64,000 nt of DNA from Rhodoferax saidenbachensis (GTDB lineage: Bacteria; Pseudomonadota; Gammaproteobacteria; Burkholderiales; Burkholderiaceae_C), in contig NZ_CP019239.1 in assembly GCF_001955715.1 (NCBI RefSeq), forward strand, positions 3,720,001-3,784,000, read 5' to 3'. The notes beneath the pieces were generated by a model. It saw nothing but the letters and a program-made list of their open reading frames with translations, was not told where the DNA came from and did no database searches. The first letter of the stretch is position 1; each line of letters begins with the position of its first letter. A program made the translations under genes and the position numbers. Below, piece by piece: positions 58,170 through 64,000 of the stretch.

Positions 58170-59003
58170 ATGCAACTCCCGTCACGTTTCTGGGCCGACC
58201 TGAGCACCCGCCACTTCGCGCAACTGGCGGCCAGCCCCATGCTGGACAAGACCGTGGCCGTACTGCCCGTGGCGGCCACCGAGCAGCATGGCCCGCACCT
58301 GCCCACCAGCGTGGACAGCACCTTGGTGGATGGTGTGATTGCCGCGGCGCTGCCGCACCTGGCCACCGACTTGCCCGTATTGATACTGCCCACACAAGCG
58401 GTGGGGTATAGCCCCGAGCACATCCGTTTTCCTGGCACGCTTACTTTGTCTGCACCGACGCTGATTGCGCTGTGGACCGAGCTGGGCGCCAGCGTGGCGC
58501 GCGCGGGCATCAAAAAGCTGGTGCTGTTCAACAGCCACGGCGGACAGGTCAGCCTGATGGACATCGTGGCGCGCGAACTGCGCGCTGCGCATGACCTAAT
58601 TGTTTACAGCAGCAGCTGGTACAACCTGCCGCTGGGTGATGCGGTCAACGGCCTCTTCCCTGCCGAAGAACACCGCTTTGGCGTGCACGCTGGTGACATC
58701 GAAACATCGATGATGCTGGCCCTGGTGGCCCACCGCGTGGACATGGTGCAAGCACAAAATTTCCACAGCACGTCGCAAGACCGCGCAGCCAAATACCCTG
58801 TGCTCGGCAACGGCAAGTCCGCCAAACTGGGCTGGCAGATGCAGGACTACAACGCGCAGGGCGCGGCCGGGAATGCGGCTGCGGCCACTGCGGCCAAAGG
58901 CCAGGCACTGTTGGATGTGGCCGGCGTGCAGTTGGCCAAGCTGTTGGCCGAGGTGAGCGATTTGCCACTGAGCACGCTGACTGCATCCCCCAAACTGAAC
59001 TGA
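58170..59003 (+). CDS. Creatininase-family amidohydrolase
   Basis: A 277-residue protein. PVAATEQHGPHLPTSVDSTLVDG (metal ligands), NSHGGQVSLMD and GVHAGDIETSMMLAL match the Creatininase domain, which binds two metals through His, Asp and Glu. The family includes creatinine amidohydrolase and enzymes of mycofactocin and FAPy metabolism, so the reaction is probably ring-amide hydrolysis. It is followed by family A repeats. Confidence 0.87.
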   Translation: MQLPSRFWADLSTRHFAQLAASPMLDKTVAVLPVAATEQHGPHLPTSVDSTLVDGVIAAALPHLATDLPVLILPTQAVGYSPEHIRFPGTLTLSAPTLIALWTELGASVARAGIKKLVLFNSHGGQVSLMDIVARELRAAHDLIVYSSSWYNLPLGDAVNGLFPAEEHRFGVHAGDIETSMMLALVAHRVDMVQAQNFHSTSQDRAAKYPVLGNGKSAKLGWQMQDYNAQGAAGNAAAATAAKGQALLDVAGVQLAKLLAEVSDLPLSTLTASPKLN

Positions 59004-59008
59004 GAAAT

Positions 59009-59105
59009 CCGTTCGCGCTGAGCCGCCTGACCTGAACCTGTCGAAGGGGTCGAAGCGCACCCCGAGTCAACTCCAGGGAGCCTTCGACAAGCTCAGGCCG
59101 AACGG
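59009..59105. repeat. Intergenic repeat family A, copy 6
   Basis: Two to three degenerate units in tandem, from CCGTTCGCGCTGAGCCGCCT to CGACAAGCTCAGGCCGAACG. It fills the gap between the creatininase-family gene and the next gene. Confidence 0.8.
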
Positions 59106-59144
59106 AGAATTTTGCGGCTTCGCACAAGCCGCCCACAATGCGCC

Positions 59145-60362
59145 ATGGCCAAACCCAAAACCACTCCCCCCAAAGCCGTGCTCACCCACGTGCGCCCCAC
59201 CGACCTGCGCGGCGTCGCACAGCTTGCCACACAGGCCACGCTGGGCGTGACGCGCATGGCCGAAGGCGTGCACCAATCCGTGTTGGGCAGCATGGGCGTG
59301 CCAGGTGGCAAGGCTGCGGGGCGCACACGCGGCATCACCGGGCTGGTCTACCAGTGCGTGCATGGCATCACCCAACTCGTGGGCAAAAGCCTGGATGTGC
59401 TACTGGCCGCACTGCAACCGGTGCTGGAATTGGCCGAACAAGCCCCGCCCGAATCCTACCCACGTGCCGCAGTGCTGGCCGCGCTGAACGGCGTGCTGGG
59501 GGACCGCCTGGTAGAGACGAAAAACCCGCTGGCCACACCGATGACGCTCCGTTGGGACGGCCGTGTACTCACACCAGACAGTTATCCGAAGGCAGGGCAA
59601 GTCAACGGCAAGCTCATGCTGTTCATTCATGGCCTGTGCATGAACGAGTTGTCGTGGGATTTGCAGTTGCAGGACCTGGGCTACACACCCGTTTATCTGC
59701 GCTACAACACCGGCCTGTACACCTCCACCAACGGCCACGCTCTAGCCGAGCAGTTGGAGCAACTGCGCGCACTGTGGCCGGTACCCATCGAAACCCTCAC
59801 CATCGTGGCGCACAGCATGGGCGGACTGATCACCCGCAGCGCGGTGCAACAGGCCCAACAAACCGGCATGCTATGGCCGCAACTTTTGAAGAACATCGTC
59901 TTCCTCGGCACACCGCACCACGGCGCGCCGCTGGAGCGTGCTGGCAACTGGATCGACGTAATCCTGGGCACCACGCCCTACTCGCGCCCGTTTGCCAAGC
60001 TGGGGCAGTTGCGCAGCAGCGGCATCACCGATCTGCGCTTTGGCCATGTGCTGGAAGCGGACTGGGCAGGGCGTGACCGCTTTGAGAGAGGCCCGGACCG
60101 GCGCACCCCGTTACCGCTGCCTGCCGGGGTGACTTGTTACACGGTGGCGGCCACCGTTGCTGGATCGCGTAGTCCGTTGGCAGAGCGGTTGGTGGGCGAT
60201 GGGTTGGTGCCGTTGCAGAGTGCGTTGGGGCAGCATGATGTGGCTGGTTATCGATTGGCGTTTGCCAAAGCCAGGCGACACATCCTTTATCGAACTAACC
60301 ATATGGAGCTACTGCGTAGCCCTGAAGTTAGTCGGCAGATACTGGAGTGGCTTTCTTCTTGA
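59145..60362 (+). CDS. Alpha/beta-hydrolase, lipase-like
   Basis: A 405-residue protein. LMLFIHGLCMNELSWDLQLQ contains the oxyanion strand and HG motif, IVAHSMGGLITRSA the nucleophile serine in GHSMG-like form (AHSMGG), and the C-terminal VGDGLVPLQSALG and HMELLRSPEV supply Asp and His candidates. The N-terminal 100 residues are specific, with no signal peptide. ATG 59145 opens the homology. It may act on lipids or polyesters; nothing nearby fixes the substrate. Confidence 0.85.
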   Translation: MAKPKTTPPKAVLTHVRPTDLRGVAQLATQATLGVTRMAEGVHQSVLGSMGVPGGKAAGRTRGITGLVYQCVHGITQLVGKSLDVLLAALQPVLELAEQAPPESYPRAAVLAALNGVLGDRLVETKNPLATPMTLRWDGRVLTPDSYPKAGQVNGKLMLFIHGLCMNELSWDLQLQDLGYTPVYLRYNTGLYTSTNGHALAEQLEQLRALWPVPIETLTIVAHSMGGLITRSAVQQAQQTGMLWPQLLKNIVFLGTPHHGAPLERAGNWIDVILGTTPYSRPFAKLGQLRSSGITDLRFGHVLEADWAGRDRFERGPDRRTPLPLPAGVTCYTVAATVAGSRSPLAERLVGDGLVPLQSALGQHDVAGYRLAFAKARRHILYRTNHMELLRSPEVSRQILEWLSS

Positions 60363-60990
60363 TTTGATCATATTTTCCTGTCTCGAACGTTTCGCTGCGC
60401 ATAAACCTCGCCTTCCCCCCTATCCCCCCGCCCTTTCCACCCCGCCGGGCGGAAAGGGAGCCTTAACAGCCGATTTGGATTCTTCGCGCCGGATACGGAA
60501 TTACGGGGTGAGGTTGCCACCGCTATTTCGCTCCACGGCCAACGCCGGCGGTTGGGGCTGCCTCGAAGATTGGTGTGCGGCACTGCTGGCCGCTACGCGC
60601 GCCAGTAACGAGTCCAACGAGCAAAGCGTGTCTGCTCCCAGCGCCGAGCGCGGCGACGGCGCGTGAATCGCCCCATCCCTTCTGTATGCGCCGAGGAGCG
60701 CAGGGGGCGGCGGATCAGGGCTGGCGATTGTTTGAGCCCGCAGGGCGAGTTCGAGCCAGACCCCGCCGACCCCGAGCACCGCAGGTTGCCCCGTAGCGAA
60801 GCGCAGGGGTCGCAGACAGCAGGGTCGCCTTTTCTTTGGTGACTTTCTTTTGGCGAAGCAAAAGAAAGTTACTGCGCTGTCGGGCGCACAACCCGACACG
60901 CCAAGCAATCCAACCCAATTCCCGAAGAATGAAATTTGTGATCAAATATTGAACTAGCGCATCCACATCCGGGTGCGCGGAAAGCCCCTC
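60363..60990. other. Gene-free stretch with repeated sequence
   Basis: About 630 bases with no credible gene. The right half has a pattern I recognise from Comamonadaceae intergenic regions: a long GC-rich part with CCCGTAGCGAAGCGCAGGGG and GGTCGCAGACAGCAGGGTCG, then a hairpin, CTTTCTTTTG/CAAAAGAAAG, at 60843-60868. The last 100 bases are more A/T-rich and probably carry the promoter of the glutamine-synthetase-family gene. The reading frames crossing this region show no family motifs. Confidence 0.55.
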
Positions 60991-62325
60991 ATGACCACCC
61001 CCATCGCCCAACTCCTGGCCGACCACCGCATCCACGAAGTGGAATGCATCATCCCCGACATCACTGGCATCGCCCGCGGCAAGATCATGCCCAAGGACCT
61101 GTTCCTCTCCGCCGGAGAAATGCGCCTACCCAAAAGCGTGTTGCTCAACACCGTGAACGGCCAGCAGCCCGACAACACGCCATACGTGGGCGATACCGAC
61201 CCCGACATGGTCTGCAAGCCCGATATCAATACGTTCCGCGTCGTCCCTTGGGCCAAGGAAAACGTGGCCGTAGTGATCCATGACTGCCATGAATGGGACG
61301 GCCGCGCCGTCTCGCTCTCGCCGCGCGCCGTGCTGCGCAAGGTTCTGGAGCTGTACGCGCAAAAGGGCTGGAACCCGGTGGTCGCGCCCGAGATGGAATT
61401 CTTTTTGGTAGCGCGCCAGCAGAACCCGCATGAGCCGCTGCAACCGCCCATCGGCCGCAGCGGCAAACCGGAGGCCGGGCGGCAGAGCTATTCGGTCGAT
61501 GCGGTCAATGACTTCGACCCGTTTTTCATGGAGCTGTCGCAGTTCTGCGAGGTGCACAACCTCGGTGTGGAAACACTGATCCATGAAGCGGGCGCTGGTC
61601 AGATGGAGATCAACTTCAACCACGGCGAGCCGCTGGAACTGGCCGACCGCGTGTTCCTGTTCAAGCGCGCGGTGCGCGAGACGGCGCTGCGCCACGGTAT
61701 CTTCGCCACCTTCATGGCCAAGCCCATGGAGATGGAGCCCGGCAGCGCCATGCACATCCACCAGAGCATCCTCGACAAGGATGGCAACAACGTCTTCAGC
61801 CAGGCCGATGGCACGGCCAGCCCCGCTTTCTTCCACTACATCGCGGGCCTGCAAAAGTACGTGCCACAGGTCACTGCGCTGTTCGCTCCGTATGTGAACT
61901 CGTACCGCCGCCTGACACCCGACATGTCGGCCCCCACCAATGTGCAGTGGGGTTATGACAACCGCACTTGCGGCATTCGTATCCCCAACTCCAGCCCGGC
62001 CGCACGGCGCGTAGAAAACCGTGTGCCGGGTGTCGATGTGAACCCGTATCTGGCGATTGCCACCACGCTGGCCTGCGGCTATCTGGGGATGCTGGAACAG
62101 GAGCAGCCCAGTGCGCCGCTGACCGCCAGCGCCTGGCAAATGGAAGCCGCACTACCGCGCCACCTGGAAGACGCTATTCGATTGCTGCGCGAATGCGGCC
62201 CCATGCGCGGTGTGCTGGGTGAGCTGTTCATCGACGCGTTTTGCGCCGTCAAGGAACTGGAGTTCCGCACCTACAACCGCGTGATCAGTTCCTGGGAGCG
62301 CGAACATCTGCTCTTGCTGGTCTGA
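60991..62325 (+). CDS. Glutamine synthetase family protein, PuuA-like
   Basis: A 444-residue member of the GS fold. VECIIPDITGIARGKIMP at the start, VAPEMEFFLV (metal-binding Glu), GAGQMEINFNHGEPLELAD, KPMEMEPGSAMHIHQSI (GSGMHxHxS-like) and IRIPNSSPAARRVENRVPG are the standard catalytic boxes. PuuA ligates glutamate to putrescine in the putrescine-utilisation route, and this homologue could use another amine. The following aminotransferase and GntR regulator support a catabolic polyamine or amino-acid operon. ATG 60991 is preferred to the GTG six codons upstream. Confidence 0.9.
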   Translation: MTTPIAQLLADHRIHEVECIIPDITGIARGKIMPKDLFLSAGEMRLPKSVLLNTVNGQQPDNTPYVGDTDPDMVCKPDINTFRVVPWAKENVAVVIHDCHEWDGRAVSLSPRAVLRKVLELYAQKGWNPVVAPEMEFFLVARQQNPHEPLQPPIGRSGKPEAGRQSYSVDAVNDFDPFFMELSQFCEVHNLGVETLIHEAGAGQMEINFNHGEPLELADRVFLFKRAVRETALRHGIFATFMAKPMEMEPGSAMHIHQSILDKDGNNVFSQADGTASPAFFHYIAGLQKYVPQVTALFAPYVNSYRRLTPDMSAPTNVQWGYDNRTCGIRIPNSSPAARRVENRVPGVDVNPYLAIATTLACGYLGMLEQEQPSAPLTASAWQMEAALPRHLEDAIRLLRECGPMRGVLGELFIDAFCAVKELEFRTYNRVISSWEREHLLLLV

Positions 62326-62331
62326 CTTCCA

Positions 62332-62390
62332 CCGTTCGGGCTGAGCCTGTCGAAGCCTTGCGAGCCCTTCGACAGGCTCAGGGCGAACGG
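62332..62390. repeat. Intergenic repeat family A, copy 7 (near-perfect hairpin)
   Basis: CCGTTCGGGCTGAGCCTGTC and AAGCC form one arm; CTTCGACAGGCTCAGGGCGA and ACGG the other, with about 24 bp of near-perfect stem around an 11-base loop. It is the most symmetrical copy and separates the glutamine-synthetase-family gene from the aminotransferase. Confidence 0.9.
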
Positions 62391-62418
62391 GATGACGTAC
62401 TTCTGTTCTGAGAACAAC

Positions 62419-63798
62419 ATGAACACTTCTGAACCCTCTTTTCGCCACGGCATCCGCTGGGACCGCGCGCAAGCGCTGCTGGCACGCGAAGTGGCCGCTT
62501 TCGTACAACGCAACCCGCGCTCGCAGTCACTGTCGCAGCGCGCCCAAAAGCACCTGATGTTTGGCGTGCCGCTGCACTGGATGAACGACTGGGGCACGCC
62601 GTTTGCGCTGCAGGTGGCCAAGGCCCAGGGCGTGGACATCACGGACGCCGACGGCCACACGCTGGTGGACTTTTGCCTGGGCGATACCGGCGCCATGTTC
62701 GGCCACGCACCCACCGTGGTGGTTCAGGCCATCGCCCAACAGGCCGCGCAGGGCATGACAGCGATGCTGGGCGGTGAAGACGCAGCCGTGGTGGGCGAGC
62801 TGTTCCACGCGCACTTTGGCCTGACGCACTGGCAGTTCGCCATGACCGCGACGGACGCCAACCGCTATGTATTGCGCTGGCTGCGTGCTGCCAGCGGGCG
62901 CAAGAAACTGCTGGTGTTCAACGGCTGTTACCACGGCACGATTGAAGACGTGTTTGTCGATCTGGTGGACGGCGTACCCACGCAGCGCGACAGCCTGCTG
63001 GGTCAGGTACATGACCTGACCGCCCACACGGTGGTCGTGGAGTTCAACGACCTGGCCGCGCTGGAAGCGGCACTGGCCAAGGGCGACATCGCCTGTGTGC
63101 TGGCCGAACCAGCGATGACCAATATCGGCATGGTGCTGCCCGAGCCCGGCTTCTGGGAAGCGGCGCAGACCCTCATCAAAAAGCATGGTGCCGCGCTGGT
63201 CCTCGACGAAACTCACACCATCAGCTGCGGCCCCGGCGGCTACACACGGGCGCAAGGCCTGCAGCCGGATGCGCTGGTGGTCGGTAAACCCGTGGGCGGT
63301 GGCCTGCCCTGCGCGGCCTATGGCTTTAGCGCTGAGTGGGCCGCACGTGTGGTGCACGCCAAGCGCACCGCGCCGCCCGGCCACTCGGGCATTGGCACCA
63401 CGCTGTCCGGCAACCTGCTGGCCATGGCGGCGATGCGTGCCACGCTAAGCGAGTTGATGACACCGGCCGTCTATGCGCCCATGCTGGCGCTGTCGCACAC
63501 GCTGGCCGAAGGCTTGCGCACACGCATCGCCCAGCGCCGCCTGCCCTGGTGCGTGACACAACTGGGCGCGCGCAGCGAGTTCCAGTTCCGCACCACGCCA
63601 CCTCGCAACGGCAGTGAGGCCGGTGACGCACTGGACAGCGACCTGGAGCACCTGATCCATCTGGCGTTACTGAACCGCGGCGTGATGATCACCCCCTTCC
63701 ACAACATGATGCTGATCTGCCCCAGTACCACAGCGGCCCATGTGCAGCAGTTGCTGGATACGTTTGACAACGTGCTGGACGCGCTTTGCCATGGCTAA
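62419..63798 (+). CDS. Class III aminotransferase (aspartate aminotransferase family)
   Basis: A 459-residue PLP enzyme. GHTLVDFCLGDTGAMFGHAP, FNGCYHGTIEDVFVD (PLP phosphate contact), VLDETHTISCGPGGY (Asp that binds the pyridine N) and VVGKPVGGGLPCAAYGF (PLP-binding Lys) match the glutamate-1-semialdehyde aminotransferase-like branch of class III. A role in degrading a polyamine or an amine product of the upstream glutamine-synthetase-family enzyme is likely. ATG 62419 is preferred; an upstream frame starts in the repeat. It overlaps the regulator gene by eight bases. Confidence 0.87.
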   Translation: MNTSEPSFRHGIRWDRAQALLAREVAAFVQRNPRSQSLSQRAQKHLMFGVPLHWMNDWGTPFALQVAKAQGVDITDADGHTLVDFCLGDTGAMFGHAPTVVVQAIAQQAAQGMTAMLGGEDAAVVGELFHAHFGLTHWQFAMTATDANRYVLRWLRAASGRKKLLVFNGCYHGTIEDVFVDLVDGVPTQRDSLLGQVHDLTAHTVVVEFNDLAALEAALAKGDIACVLAEPAMTNIGMVLPEPGFWEAAQTLIKKHGAALVLDETHTISCGPGGYTRAQGLQPDALVVGKPVGGGLPCAAYGFSAEWAARVVHAKRTAPPGHSGIGTTLSGNLLAMAAMRATLSELMTPAVYAPMLALSHTLAEGLRTRIAQRRLPWCVTQLGARSEFQFRTTPPRNGSEAGDALDSDLEHLIHLALLNRGVMITPFHNMMLICPSTTAAHVQQLLDTFDNVLDALCHG

Positions 63799-64000
63799 AA
63801 CGAAGGTGACCAAACCCGTTCGCGTTGCAGAGGCTTCAACAGCCTCCGCCCGAACGGATGCCCCGACGACCACGCAACAAGACACCTGTTACCAAACCCT
63901 GCGCCAGTGGGTCACCGTGGGGCGCTTTCTGCCAGGTGAACGGCTGAAGATTCGCCAGGTCGCCGAAGACCTGGGCGTGGGCGTCATGCCGGTGCGCGCC
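63791..64000 (+). CDS. GntR-family transcriptional regulator, N-terminal part only
   Basis: Seventy residues are visible before the window ends. The end, LRQWVTVGRFLPGERLKIRQVAEDLGVGVMPVR, is the winged-helix-turn-helix of the GntR family. The ATG at 63791 overlaps the aminotransferase stop, so the regulator is in the operon it presumably controls. Residues about 9-23 (PVRVAEASTASARTD) are encoded by a copy of repeat family A, so the N-terminal tail is repeat-derived and possibly not needed; a start further in, at TTQQ or later, has no ATG before the domain. Confidence 0.85.
   Translation, partial: MAKTKVTKPVRVAEASTASARTDAPTTTQQDTCYQTLRQWVTVGRFLPGERLKIRQVAEDLGVGVMPVRA
63816..63857. repeat. 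Repeat family A copy inside the GntR-type coding region
   Basis: CCGTTCGCGTTGCAGAGGCT followed by TCAACAGCCTCCGCCCGAAC and GG. The arms pair imperfectly, and the unit is read through in frame by the regulator gene. Confidence 0.65.

Noticed and set aside
60501..60908. Open frames in the 60363-60990 gap
   Set aside because: They are read through repeated GC-rich sequence, have no ribosome binding site and no recognisable motif.

Overview
The window looks like chromosomal DNA of a betaproteobacterium of the Burkholderiales, most likely a Comamonadaceae member of the Rhodoferax/Polaromonas type. This rests on the gene content (Bug-family binding protein, phasin, polyhydroxyalkanoate-granule and DUF1840-like proteins, Liv transporter paired with acyl-CoA ligases) and on two families of short intergenic repeats that I associate with that group. 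No rRNA, tRNA, CRISPR array, phage or intact insertion sequence was recognised. Taxonomy is inference; the gene calls are read from the translated sequence.

Region 1 (1-15403, all minus strand) is a surface-glycan locus. From upstream to downstream it encodes ManC, a scar of deleted gmd and fcl genes, an RmlD-like reductase, a PglK/MsbA-type ABC flippase, a methyltransferase, HddC-like nucleotidyltransferase, a CBS-HddA kinase fusion, a NeuB-type synthase fused to a TIM-barrel isomerase domain, GmhA-like isomerase, a CMP-sugar synthetase-like enzyme, a class IV aminotransferase, a sugar isomerase/epimerase, two SDR reductases and a partial surface-carbohydrate protein. Most genes overlap by 1-20 bases, so they form one translationally coupled unit. 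Together they combine a GDP-manno-heptose branch with a PEP-condensing, CMP-activated ulosonate branch.

Region 2 (15539-21907) concerns carbon and lipid storage: phasin, patatin-like lipase, TetR regulator, TPR protein, wax ester synthase/DGAT, acyl-CoA-binding protein and a PHA-granule-type protein. Region 3 (22029-35282) holds a Bug solute-binding protein, a penicillin-acylase-family hydrolase interrupted in frame by a repeat-derived segment, and a branched-chain-amino-acid-type ABC transporter flanked by two CoA ligases and a divergent Crp/Fnr regulator. This last group probably imports and activates a carboxylic acid.

Region 4 (35283-37520) is an accessory patch: a TIR-domain gene bracketed by roughly 100-bp inverted repeats, next to a Phd/RelE toxin-antitoxin pair. 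Region 5 (37820-56918) is dominated by signalling: three chemoreceptors, CheW, a degenerate receiver protein, a hybrid kinase and OmpR-type regulator, a GGDEF/EAL protein, an EAL-only protein, a receiver-Ser/Thr-kinase fusion, and an MFS exporter with a divergent LysR regulator.

Region 6 (57102-64000) carries an RluF-type pseudouridine synthase, a creatininase-family amidohydrolase, an alpha/beta hydrolase, and a polyamine-type set: glutamine synthetase homologue, class III aminotransferase and the start of a GntR regulator whose N-terminus lies in a repeat copy. The best candidates for undescribed biology are the heptose-plus-ulosonate pathway with its two gene fusions, the TIR cassette, and the repeats that have entered reading frames.
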